DNA of 64,000 nucleotides from Diplonema papillatum. Its lineage: Eukaryota > Euglenozoa > Diplonemea > Diplonemida > Diplonemidae. Below, piece after piece: positions 40,701 through 50,400 of the stretch. The stretch's first letter is position 1. Each line of letters starts with the position of its first letter. Location: positions 62,001-126,000 of the forward strand of contig JAPJBO010000217.1 of NCBI GenBank assembly GCA_030068145.1. Direction: 5' to 3'. Under the pieces are notes generated by a model. The model worked only from the letters and a program-made list of their open reading frames with translations, had not been told where the DNA came from and made no database searches. A program made the translations under genes and the position numbers.

Positions 40701-41933
40701 TGACACTGATAGCGAGCGGGTATCCGCAGACGATGACTCTGTGGCGGAAGCTAAATGAGTTCGAGATCGAGGAAGTGTCACCGTGTCGGAAATCGTAGTA
40801 GTGGTTGTTCGTGTGGTCGTCTTGGTTGAGGTAGTGGTCGGTGATACGATAAGTGTAGGAGTATCCGTCGTTGACAGTGAGAGGGTGAAGATGACAGATG
40901 GAGTTAGTGTTTCCGAAGCAGTCGGGGTTTTGGTCAGGCTCGAAGTACTCGTGAAGGTGGGCGTGCTAGACTTTGAGAGAGTGAGTGTAAGACTCCTGCT
41001 GAGCGTTGGAGACAAAGTGGACGTTGTTGATTGTGAAACGGAGATGCTGTTGCTGGCTGTGGACGACAAGGTTGTTGTAAAAGTTTGTGTGGCTGTTGGC
41101 AACGTTAGCGACGAGGTGATGCTGATGGAAAACGTTGCAGTAGGAGTTGGCAGTGAGATCGATTCGGTCAACGAGGAGGTAAACGTCGAAGACACGGAAA
41201 ATGTTGCAGATGGGGTTGGCAGTGAGAGCGTGTCGGACAACGAGGGGGTAAACGTCGAAGACACGGAGAATGTTGCAGATGGGGTTGGCAGTGAGAGCGT
41301 GTCGGACAACGAGGGTGTAAACGTCGAAGACAACGTCTCGGACGGCGATTTCTTCGCTGTCAACGACAGGGAGATTGTGCCTGTGACGCATGGTTTGAGA
41401 CCACCAAACGGCTCACATTGGTCGGCCTGTTGAACACAACAAACTGAACGTGTCGCGCACGAACCAGCGCACATGTTGGGTTGATCTTTCGGACACCTGG
41501 CCGGACCTCCGACGCTCCTACAGCACTCCGTTCCCAGAAACGAAGAAACGCTGCATTCAACGCCTGTATCGCACAACATGTACCCGTCGTGGTTGCTGGC
41601 GTAAGCCCACGAGCAAACACCCATTTTGTTGCATATTCTCAGCCCCCCGTAAGTACTGCAGTCGTCTCTACCTTTCACGCAGCAGTAGTCGCCTCCGCAG
41701 TCCCGATCCGCGCACATGAACGGCATCTCCGGTGCACATTTGTCGATCACAGAACCGTTGGCGGCACAACAAGTTGCGTCCAGTGTCGCATTACAAGACG
41801 AATCGTCGCCGCACTGGTGCATGTCTGTTTCTTCACTCGGGCGGAGGAACGGACACACTTCGCCTCTCACGACATTGAAAAGAATCGAAGCGAGGCACAG
41901 AAGCGTAGTTAGTCGTATCACAGCAAGACCCAT
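37725..41933 (-). CDS. Large Ser/Thr-rich surface protein with Cys-rich N-terminus and about seven membrane spans
   Basis: The first ATG in frame (41,933) opens directly on a signal peptide (MGLAVIRLTTLLCLASILF). The product has 1,402 residues. At about 20-180 there are two similar Cys-rich modules (TLDATCCAANGSVIDKC ... CGGDYCC ... YGGLRIC and FLGTECCRSV ... SVCCVQ ... FGGLKPC). At about 185-650 lies a mucin-like Ser/Thr stalk made of repeats such as LSDTLSLPTPSATFSVSSTF. At about 650-980 is a beta-rich extracellular part. At about 980-1,245 are roughly seven hydrophobic segments (for example LLITFGIVVFHFMIAGG, VGGLIIIGFSFGILIAIFM). A cytoplasmic Ser-rich tail ends the protein. Stalk plus multi-span architectures of this kind occur in protist surface families. 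The ligand and exact family are unknown. Confidence 0.85.
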   Translation of the reverse strand: MGLAVIRLTTLLCLASILFNVVRGEVCPFLRPSEETDMHQCGDDSSCNATLDATCCAANGSVIDKCAPEMPFMCADRDCGGDYCCVKGRDDCSTYGGLRICNKMGVCSWAYASNHDGYMLCDTGVECSVSSFLGTECCRSVGGPARCPKDQPNMCAGSCATRSVCCVQQADQCEPFGGLKPCVTGTISLSLTAKKSPSETLSSTFTPSLSDTLSLPTPSATFSVSSTFTPSLSDTLSLPTPSATFSVSSTFTSSLTESISLPTPTATFSISITSSLTLPTATQTFTTTLSSTASNSISVSQSTTSTLSPTLSRSLTLTLSKSSTPTFTSTSSLTKTPTASETLTPSVIFTLSLSTTDTPTLIVSPTTTSTKTTTRTTTTTISDTVTLPRSRTHLASATESSSADTRSLSVSVTDTPTASASQTPFQTLTDTATLSTTDTQAVSATVSRVHSATVSATVTATVVSMSKSLTRAVSRSNTATASSAQTMSKSLTTVFSGSQTATVSSSQTISKSPTRAVSSSKTSTISISPSISKSLSVSKTATVSSTQTMRKSLTTVFSRSTTATVSSSRINPTPSISSTSSMSITLPFAETETVSLSTPVTPTPSLLAPATPLSTLSHTLTVSLSIPEPSLTQRSTATASPTTLTESSIDGSFLRGSITLTGVGTADIFIEKYEHDFWQGGTLSVPNDIINGSVRLWNAEKTFLSDCPLEGSAYVCELDDDEFDSTGGLSSSRSMEFTAVKGKMALVPEAVLASSPPYSWVPLERVSVFDPPTSVLSLTKGYPNSLAFGKETSTSVSIENDKFVDKVISVGLWGAAAVDLWLNVTGSRKETVERAIASGAASVTIMRTAADTVRVALHGKMDVFFADVTHGDGQLVLIAANGTARKTELTHMGRRPTGVVRIDLKARTSMNADVRAMVEIVAAGTSMAAVNPLSASSVGILGTLFELVNCPPGKDEREASKTENPLQWHLEASNFPSSSGAVFGNLLITFGIVVFHFMIAGGIRQYRIKYADKWSWKEAFAVARFPSFSFVPVVLFYEGITEGAYVMLLYGKPWEKPVGGLIIIGFSFGILIAIFMLTSEARFHCELFPVERPYRVLNFLWGDQVWDSLRDRTFFRRWALVFKDMTFARRRFMMVDITLLHGLAATHSYRARGKQDCMIQIAVINSILVVYFGVVMFLRPFLANFDNFCTLMSALLQSLATSLVFVAVAKNDHYGDEISVSGVLLIISSAFVSAMAAVDLLTFVYERMTKTVDTAALELAMHMRKLHEDDNVEDERDTDFAQHQSFGDFSLNHRLSFFNDEVADPHTPSQTESPYTPLATRTQSVSPLCRSPINPLARSEINRRELIDWRSVPVVPTHVAQGRARALSASLNQFSPKSSTGDEPHRRVSNLGSRANSGKFVL

Positions 41934-43143
41934 AGCAGCTTTTGATCTTCCACTTTTCACCGAGCATTCGCCGAAGAGGCACGCCTACTGAGCGGCACCA
42001 TGAATTCTTGTCCTTTCGCGTAATGTTTTCTTGATCAGTTGGTAAAGAGAGGTGGTCTGTGGTATTCAGTCTTGGAACAGATGCACGCGAGACAAACGTG
42101 TACCAGGGGCGATATCAATTCGGGGCAAGAAGAGAGATTCTTATGAACGAAGCCACTGGAATCCAGGGATCTTGAGCCGATCTGCGGGCATGGCTACTTT
42201 AATAACCTTCTCACAATCACGTTCGTTACCGTTCACTCAACTCATGCCCAGTTTCGCCGTTGTCAATGAACGGAGACTTTGACAGCTGCAAGCTCCCAGA
42301 GCCTTTTCGTCGCAGATTTTCACTACTTTCACTACTCCACATAAAATTATGAAAGAGGGAAAGCTCTGTTATTGGAAAGTAGGAAGTGCGGGGAGCGTAG
42401 GACTGGTTTGAAAGCATTGAGGAAAGCGAAGACAGTGCAGTGGAGATGCATCCAGCAACTTTGTACTAGGGTTTCCGACCTTCAAGGTGACACCGCAGAG
42501 GCCGTCAGCGTACACAACTCCTGCTTGATCAGCGAGAATCAGTGCGCGAAGCTCCACATAATTTCTTTTTGTATGCTGTGGCCCATGAGTGCCCTTGAAT
42601 ACCTCTCAACGCGATGCTTCTCCTGACTGCTAGCAATCATAGGTGTCGACCAAGCCAATCGCGTGACTGAGTGGTTGATTGTAAGTGTAACGGAAAAATG
42701 AATAGGGACGAGATCGACGTGCTCTTGAGAACGTTGAATTTGGCATCGCCGCTGAGTGCCGATGAGCACTGGCACCGAAGGCCGGGGTCGCGGATGAACA
42801 CATGGTTCAGGAACACTTTGCCACATATAAACTTCAATTTTCAGGTTCCAGGAATCATCGAGACTCAACTGTCACGGGCCACGATTTGGGCTAGGAGGCC
42901 AACGACAGAGAACTCACCAATGCACCGCAAATTATTCCGATTCGACAATTCGAGAAGTACACGAGGGCTTCTTCCTCTCAAGCAACCTCATCTTGACGGC
43001 TGTCCTCCTCCTGTGCGTAAACAACTGGTGCGGACAGCGTTGAAGACGAACCTGGTTCTTGTAATGCGAAGCTTTCTACTTGGGTCCAAAGAACCATGTG
43101 TGCCATCGTGCAGGTCGGGCCAAGTCCTTGTCACACAACTGCG
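41934..43143. other. Intergenic region with possible small minus-strand exons
   Basis: Coding-like minus-strand segments occur at about 42,420-42,560 (ELRALILADQAGVVYADG...) and 42,690-42,840 (KFICGKVFLNHVFIRDPG...). They could be exons of a short gene, but neither a start nor consistent splice joins were found. The remainder shows nothing supportable. Confidence 0.35.
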
Positions 43144-45885
43144 CTACAGTGTGGCAGTGTTGAGAGAAGACCCTGGCTGCGGGTAGTATTCGGTGTACTC
43201 GCAGTCGAATGACCGCGATTCGTACGCTTCCACAGCGTCGCTGCTCTGTGGGTCTGAGTAGCCGTTGCGGGGCAAACCGGATGCGGGCGTAGAGTCCGAA
43301 GCGGCATCGTTGACGGTGGCGCTGCGAGAGCACTCGTCAGGAGCGTAGAGGCTGTTTAGTTGTCGCATTCGCTCGTTGTTCGCGGCGACCACTGCGTGCA
43401 GTGAGTCGAGAAGCTTCGGCTCACAGCGCTCAGCCGACCGGCGGGCGTAAATGAGGCAGCTGCCCTCTACGGAAACTTCGCGGACCATCGTCTCAGAAGA
43501 GATTCGCTCATAATTCGGCAGTGCATCATCGCATGAAATGCGCTGAAAACTATAGCCGTAGTATGTCAGGGGTGTGTCGTCGTACTTTAGCCAGACCTCC
43601 TCCTCAACTGCGACAGAAGGGTCGCGGATGTACGACCAGTAATGGCCTCTTCTGTTTTCGCTGTACGAGACAGCACCGGTAAGAACGTATTCGTGGTCAG
43701 TTGTTGCAGATGAAGAGGCATCGTCAGTTGGTCGATCGCCGAGGAGTGCTTCGAGTACTTCGTCACGTTCTCGGGTGAATCCGTCAAGCATCGACTTCCG
43801 CTTCGCTTCTAATTCGGCTACGTATGCTGTCAGTGTCGTGGCAGCCGCGGTTAGCTTCTCGAACTTCTCACACGTAAAAGACTCCAGCAGCTCTCCGGGA
43901 ACAGGCGACGCGCAGATTGACGTTGCCATCACAAGCTTTGTTGGCTGATAATCGGTCAGTTCTTGGATCTTCTGCTCGAGTGCCATCAACCGCACACGGA
44001 GCTGCAGAACGCGTTCATTGGCGAGAAGCATCTCCACCGACATGTCGAGGGGAACGGGCATTTGGGCTTTCGATAGGTAAGTTGTCCCGTGGGCTTTCGA
44101 CCACATTTGACGGCGGATCACCACGGTGAGAACGTCAGGCACCTTGTGTACGGCTCTCACTGAGTGACCTTGAGTCGACAGTGCTTTGAGGAGGTGGTAA
44201 GGTAGTGATGCTTCAGCCCTTGCCAATGGGGTCAAAGCAGGCGAGTTCACTTCGCGCACTTCGCGGCTGCTACCTAAGTCACCCTTCTGCCACCCAGCGC
44301 CTACAGTCGTGGACTCTGCTACCGTGATGAAAAACGGGTACTCTTTCTGCTCTTCGCCGGCCTGCGCTTCCCATCCCCCGTTCGACCCCTTTTCTTCGCG
44401 ACTCGCTATTTTGTACACGGTCGTCGTCGCATCAAAACAATCGGCCAGCTCCTTTCCTAAGCAGCCTTCTCCAAAACGAGACAGCACCGTCGCTAGCAGC
44501 TCGGGAAGATTCCCGAAGAACTCGGCCGTGTCGCCTGTGACAGTCGTGCACGCTTGCCCGGTTAAACTGCGGGAGTAAGACTCGTAAGCTAGCTTCACGG
44601 GTGTGTTGAACAGGTACTTTTGCCGAGAAGGGGACGGCGACAGAAACGCGAACAGCACGGCCACGCTCTCCACGAATTCACGTGCAGCTTCAAAGCGAGC
44701 CGTGTCTTTCGGATCGTCTGACTCGGGTTTGGGATTTGGCAGATTGACTTTGTCGCTGGTCATGAGAGCTTCATAAAAGCTATACAGCAGCGCCCGGAAA
44801 CGAGGCACTGCGTGCAGCACGAGTAGCGCTGCATTCAGCCAGCAGCTGCTGTCCGGATTCAGAAGCGCCGGGGGGTCTGCCGGGAGCGACGGGTCGCTGG
44901 TCTTTTTGCATGGATCTATCTGTTCGAATACTTCGTTCAGCCGCCAAGAACACGGGGATCTCCCTTCTGTGGGCAGGTGTTTGCATTTGTCCAGTACCAC
45001 GCACATGCCTTTCTGCGCTGCACTCTCAGCAAGTTTTGCCTGCTCATGACCGTTCTCTTTCGCCTTCTTCACAACGCATTCTAGCAGCGCCTGAGTTGCG
45101 AGGTCAAGCCTCCGGGTTGCCTTCTCTTCAGCGCTTCTTCTGTACCCAACATCCCGAATACTGTTCAGATCCCCCATCGCTGCAAAGGCCCAAGCATGTA
45201 AGCACCAGCTCCATGCACGCGCTGCGTTGCCGTCATCTCTCCCACACTCGCTCTCTGCCAGGCTCTCACTCGACAACCATTCTTCAATCTCTTCTGCGTA
45301 ATCCACCAACCTGCTGTGGCAAACCGTGAAACAGTTGAACCAAGAGCCTGCAAGCGCCTTGACCTCGCTAGGGTCTCGCGCAACAATCGACGTGTCCCAC
45401 CGCAGGCGCCCCAGCTCGCGCTGCATGCACTGCATGACGGACGTGCGGGCTTCGACGGTCTTGGAGTCGACAGCATCGGAAATGACTAAATCGTAGCCGT
45501 TCGCGTGGACAACAGCTCCCGCGCAGAGGAGAAGGTTGTGCGCTCCTGCAAGCGGGTAGCCCTTGCGGTCTACAAGGTACCCCTCGCTCTCGTACATGAC
45601 GGTGAAGCGCCCCCCTTCGAGCGCGTGCTGCTGCAGGATTTCGGCCAGGCGGCCGATCGTACTCCGCAGCGAACGCTCTCCGCGCGATCCTTGTCGCAGC
45701 TGCGCAAGGTACACCGTCTCCAACGAGAACTTCGGCACCTCCACCGCCAGAACCTCGTGCGTCTCGCTGTGGCGGCAGGCCAGGCGGCCCGGCTGGTCGA
45801 GCGCCGCATCTATCGCCTGCTCCATCGTCGCTTCGGCGCCCCCGTTGTCGACGACCCAACGCCCCTTTTTTTCCGCATCCGGCAT
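43144..45885 (-). CDS. Ubiquitin-specific protease (USP/UCH family C19)
   Basis: This is a thiol deubiquitinase that removes ubiquitin from proteins. The start is the first ATG in frame (45,885, MPDAEKKGRW), giving 913 residues. The Cys box is ALLNPDSSCWLNAALLVLHA, with Cys348 as nucleophile and the conserved Asn three residues later. The His box lies 400 residues on: YVLTGAVSY....RRGHYWSYI with His748, followed by VWLKYDDTPLT with the Asp of the triad. Usual USP features between them include an acyl-binding type segment (TGDTAEFFGNLPELL) and a predicted coiled coil around 630-710. The substitution SCW for the common TCY and the long insert are unusual. The first about 340 residues match no domain I know and may set substrate choice. 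The C-terminal tail is Ser-rich. Confidence 0.85.
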   Translation of the reverse strand: MPDAEKKGRWVVDNGGAEATMEQAIDAALDQPGRLACRHSETHEVLAVEVPKFSLETVYLAQLRQGSRGERSLRSTIGRLAEILQQHALEGGRFTVMYESEGYLVDRKGYPLAGAHNLLLCAGAVVHANGYDLVISDAVDSKTVEARTSVMQCMQRELGRLRWDTSIVARDPSEVKALAGSWFNCFTVCHSRLVDYAEEIEEWLSSESLAESECGRDDGNAARAWSWCLHAWAFAAMGDLNSIRDVGYRRSAEEKATRRLDLATQALLECVVKKAKENGHEQAKLAESAAQKGMCVVLDKCKHLPTEGRSPCSWRLNEVFEQIDPCKKTSDPSLPADPPALLNPDSSCWLNAALLVLHAVPRFRALLYSFYEALMTSDKVNLPNPKPESDDPKDTARFEAAREFVESVAVLFAFLSPSPSRQKYLFNTPVKLAYESYSRSLTGQACTTVTGDTAEFFGNLPELLATVLSRFGEGCLGKELADCFDATTTVYKIASREEKGSNGGWEAQAGEEQKEYPFFITVAESTTVGAGWQKGDLGSSREVREVNSPALTPLARAEASLPYHLLKALSTQGHSVRAVHKVPDVLTVVIRRQMWSKAHGTTYLSKAQMPVPLDMSVEMLLANERVLQLRVRLMALEQKIQELTDYQPTKLVMATSICASPVPGELLESFTCEKFEKLTAAATTLTAYVAELEAKRKSMLDGFTRERDEVLEALLGDRPTDDASSSATTDHEYVLTGAVSYSENRRGHYWSYIRDPSVAVEEEVWLKYDDTPLTYYGYSFQRISCDDALPNYERISSETMVREVSVEGSCLIYARRSAERCEPKLLDSLHAVVAANNERMRQLNSLYAPDECSRSATVNDAASDSTPASGLPRNGYSDPQSSDAVEAYESRSFDCEYTEYYPQPGSSLNTATL

Positions 45886-46616
45886 GTTGTCGGCGAGTGG
45901 GAGATTCGGTAATTGGCGGGGGTGCTGTGATGCATGTTCTCGAACAATAAGACTGGTAGGATACGATTTGTTTGTTGTTATCACTGGCTAGTGATCGTGT
46001 TGAATAGACGCGCGGTAGCCAAAAGAAGGGAAAACAGGATGCGTAACTGAGCTCGAAGGTGGTGGGGTAGAAACTTATCAATGCGGAACTCCCCTTGCAA
46101 TCCAATTTTGATCGTTCGGTGCAGAAAGCTCAAATTCCGTTCATCACAGGATAGCGAACCAGCACCCCTCTCCCCCTGCATTTTTGCACCTGCGCTTTCA
46201 GCGCCCCCCTGAAGAGAGAGCACCCCTTGCTTCCTCTCGGTTCGGCGCGATTCCTGTTGGGCAATGCTGCACGCGGATCAGATCCCCTTCAGACGGCCAA
46301 ATGGGAGGGATCGATGAATTATAGAAGCTCAAGCAGAGAAGTGACGGCTTCAGTTCCTTCGTGCACGTTGGCGAAAATGTGCTTCGGCGAGTGAGGGGCT
46401 AGACAAGTGGCAACGCCACATCACGACTGTTCGTAGTAGTCTCAGAAACCAACAGACATGCCGAAGTGGGGCTAGCACAAGAGATCATCGAGAAGAGCGC
46501 GCGTAATTATTCTCTCTAATCGAGAGGACGAGAATGCGCAATCTAGTGTGACCATTTGGGTAGAGGGATAAGTGTAAGTTCATCAATCGAATCATGTATG
46601 AGGACGACAGACCACG
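45886..46616. other. Intergenic stretch upstream of the USP gene
   Basis: It should contain the USP promoter. No open frame, RNA gene or repeat could be supported. Confidence 0.4.
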
Positions 46617-47255
46617 TCAAACACTCGGTTGCTTTCCGACGAATGCCGACTGATCCACGTTAGTGGTTGCCGTCGTTTCGTGTGCACTCTGCTGTGGGTC
46701 TGATGTGGCGGGGGAGTTGGAGTTCAGGTTTGTCAGTATGCTGTCCACGACAAACTCCACGCGACTAGACGAAGTCATCCGATCTATCTTCTGTGAGCTC
46801 AAAGGCGAGCTGCACTTATTGACCGTGCACAGTAGCTTGACTTCGTTTCCTGGGAGCGCCTTGCACGACAGTTTGAATATCTCGCCGCCTTCGTCCCATG
46901 TGTATTTCTTCCCGCCGAGCCTGTGTGATTGTGTTTGTGTGCTGAGTACTGGCGTAAACGAAACGCATCTTCTGGGTAGCGTGGCTCCCGTCTCAGTGCT
47001 GCGGAAAAGGATAAGTAGAAGCGATCCAACTGTCAATGACGTGTGGTGTGCAAGAGCGCGGTTGTGTGAGGAGAAACAAGTCCTAGGATTAGCCACTACG
47101 TGTCTTATACGACTAAAACAACCACTGAAGAGAAGACAGACCTAACACGAGCCAATACTTCGCACGCCTTCTCGTCGCCAGCTTCGCAAAGTCTTACATG
47201 CTGAGCGTTGACCATCGGAAGACCAACCTTTGGCACGTTAAACGCAAACAGGACA
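46617..47255 (-). CDS. Possible small two-exon gene, unknown
   Basis: The 3' exon is a coding-like frame from a CGCCAG acceptor near 46,948 to the stop at 46,617. It encodes TQSHRLGGKKYTWDEGGEIF, a Cys pair region (LLCTVNKCSS) and a Ser/Thr-rich tail. A second coding-like segment at about 47,140-47,255 reads FAFNVPKVGLPMVNAQHVRL and CEAGDEKACEVLARVR. The phases of the obvious donor and acceptor do not match, so the join is unresolved. I recognise no family. Confidence 0.35.
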
Positions 47256-47457
47256 GCAAACCTTTAGATTTAGAGTTAAAGTTCGCTTGAAATTCCGGGG
47301 GTTTAGGGTCTCCGTGTGACGGTTTTTGTCAACAGAAACTTTCGTACAGTGGTCCCGTAATGAAACGATGAGTTCTGGCACGTTGCTCACAAAACAGTGC
47401 TGGCAATCCAAGCGGCACCTTCGTCGGCACTCGTCCTCGTTTCGAAACAATGCCAAA

Positions 47458-50400
47458 TTAAGCATACTTGTCTTCGACAGCAAAACAAACAACGCCTTTG
47501 ACGCCCTTGCGGTAGGTCGACTTCGCAACGCACAGAGCTGCTTGGTTAGAGGGAACCTCGGGCGGCGGTGTGAGGCGCCAAGCACCGTACTTCATGAACG
47601 TCCAGCAGTACACAGTTTCTAACGCCGTTTTGTTGCGGAAGGCAACACCAACTTCTCGCGACGCTTCCAACAGCGCGGTGAGCGACGTGCTCGTGTTCGG
47701 AATATCGACACAAATACCGGCGTCTACACTGGTGTTGAAAGCGGCAAGGAGTTCCTCGTTGTTCGGTTCCTCACCTTCCGAGGCACGGACAGTGACGGAC
47801 ATCTTGCTGCCAACCCTTTCATAGCGCACAACATGGTCGTCCAAAAAAGCCTTGCCCCCTGACACGCCAAGCTTCCCATCTGCAATGTACTGTGCCAGTT
47901 TGGGTCGTTCCGCACCTGGTGGCAGCAGCTCCGCCGTCACATCGGATTCGCTCAAGACTTTTAACCGGAAGCAGATGACGAGGCTGAATTCTTCCGATTT
48001 GAAAAACATCAGACATTGCACCGCTGAAGGGGTCCTACCCATGCATGATGCAAGCATCGGCGCTGCGTAGCCGGGCACAATAGGGTCCTCTGGAGGAGTC
48101 ACTTCCCACTCTCCACCGTCGAACTCAGCCGAATCGAACACGAGAGCCACCTCGGCTTTGTTGCGCAGGCAAATGGCCAGGAAAAGCCCCGACATGCATG
48201 AATCGTTGATGACGTCGAGTTCCACTTCTGCATCAGCAATGGGCAGGGCAATGCCTGGCAGTGCATCGGAGTTGCAGAACGTTTGCGCCGTCGGCCAGGC
48301 AGGCACACAAGAGAGGATGGGTTTGAGCTTGCGCGGGTAGTCAGCGGAGCATTTGACGAGGTGGTTGACGCACACGTTCTCGACTCCCGGTGTCAACACT
48401 TTGCTGAGACCCGCTACTTTTCTAAAGGATGCGGTCAGCCCTCTGTGCAAAAAGGCAAGCAGCCAGTCGCATCCACTGTACACGTTGATGACACGACCAG
48501 CGACCACAGACCGGCAGCGTGCCCATCCCGACGAATCGCACGATACCGTGCTTCCCATTAGTATCGCAACCTCAACGAGGCCGTATCCTTTGAAATCTGG
48601 TTCCTTCGCTAGAGCCTGCAACGCGTGATAGACGACATTCGCCCCGAGGGAAACGCCAATGAGCGTTACAGGCCGCTCGCCTTGCGCCTTTTCCAGCAGC
48701 ATCTGCGCCAGGAGCCCCCCGGCCTCCTTCGCCTTGTTATTGAGGATGAGGTACGTCGAGTCGATGATGTCCGCAGCCTGGATCAAGTAGTACGGGAAAG
48801 CCACGCTGGCCATCAAACCAGACATAGCCACGTACGCAGCTCCTGTGGCGCCTGCGGCTCCAGCGACAACCGGGTTCTTCAACGCCTCCGTCGCCCCCGA
48901 GTTGGCAGCAGAACGCATCACCGAGCCGAAGTCGGCGGGGACAGTCATAAACTTCCCAAGCTTCCTCTGGAGCTCGGTCTCCCAGGCTATGTAATACGGA
49001 TCAGCGCCATCCAAATGAAGCGTGCGAAGGTCACCACTCAGTACGGGGAGCCACAAGCTTTCAGCAAGCTGCGAAAGCTTCAACCGGGGATCGTCGTCCA
49101 CAAGAATACCGGACACTCCAATGGCTACATGCAGCCCACACACCTCGTCGCCAGCTTTGTTCAACGGCCCAGTGACTTCTTGGATGCTGAAGCGGAACTC
49201 CGGTGTGGTCGGTTGCGTTTTTTTGTCGTTTTTGACACCTTGCCCATCGAGCACGACGGCGGTGATTCGCCAAGAGACAGCGTACGCCTTTTTTGTCACC
49301 GGATGTTCCCAAAGAACCCGTTGCCTGCTGGTGCCGATAGCGACACCAGTAGCAGCATCTTCTGGCTTTTTCTCGGCAAGCAGCTTCGACAGGCTTCCGT
49401 CGTGCAGCGCTTCCTTCAGGCCACACGGGTAGAACGCAGCAAAAGCGCGCATGTTCTTCCCAGATGCAGGGTAATTCACCGCGAGGCAGACGACAAAGTC
49501 TTCGAAGGTGTACACGAACACCCCCGCGACACCCGTGTAGCGCAAGTGTCGATTGTGGCCGATGAACACAGCGGCTTTACCAGTGGGGAGGCGGTGTGCG
49601 ACAGCAGGCATTTTGGCCAGCTGCCCGTAGTCCATGAAAACTTTGGCTAGCATCAGGTCATCGGTAAGGAGGTTCCGTATAGTTACGGCAACCTTCGAAC
49701 GGTGCGCCTCCATCAGAGCGTCACACTTCGGCAAGATTTCTGTCACTTCGTCGATGTCGGCTATGCCCGTCTCGACGGGGGTTTTCAAAATGCCGAAAGG
49801 GCGGATATCAAAAAACGCTTCGCACACTCCGCTTGCAGCTATGGTCACCCTCGTCTTACTCGGCAGCAGCGTTACCACCTTCGAGTCTTCACTCTGCCCC
49901 AAGGCCCGGTCCTTCCATTCGTGCAGCTCCTGAAACGTGCCTATGGGGCCGTGGACTATCCTGTGCTTGAAGTTGCCGACAACGGGGCAGTCGAACGCGC
50001 AAAGAAACTCGATGTTGCTCTCCTTGTTGGCATACACGACGCATCCCGATACGCGCAAGCCGAACCGCGTTTTGGACGCTGCCGCAATGGCTGCTTGCCC
50101 TACTTTCACGGCTTTCGGCGGCTTGTACATCCAGTCCCCGATTTCTAGATATGTCCCCGACAGGTACAACTCGCCGAGTTCCTCAACGTTGTTGAGCAAC
50201 GACAGAACGACTTTGCGATCCGTGTCAACCCTGGCGGCAACGTTTTTTGAAGTCGTTTCCCGCACAGCCATGGGCACCGCCGGGCCTTGGCCACGGTCGG
50301 TTTCCAAGACTGTGCACGGGTCGGAAATGACCCAAGCAGGTAGCTCGACATCACGAATTGAGTTGCAAACAAACTCGTTGACTCCGGCAGTGCGGCGGTA

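Noticed and set aside
40783-41433. Val/Ser-rich plus-strand frame
   Set aside because: It lies opposite the Ser/Thr repeat stalk of the surface protein and has no independent evidence.
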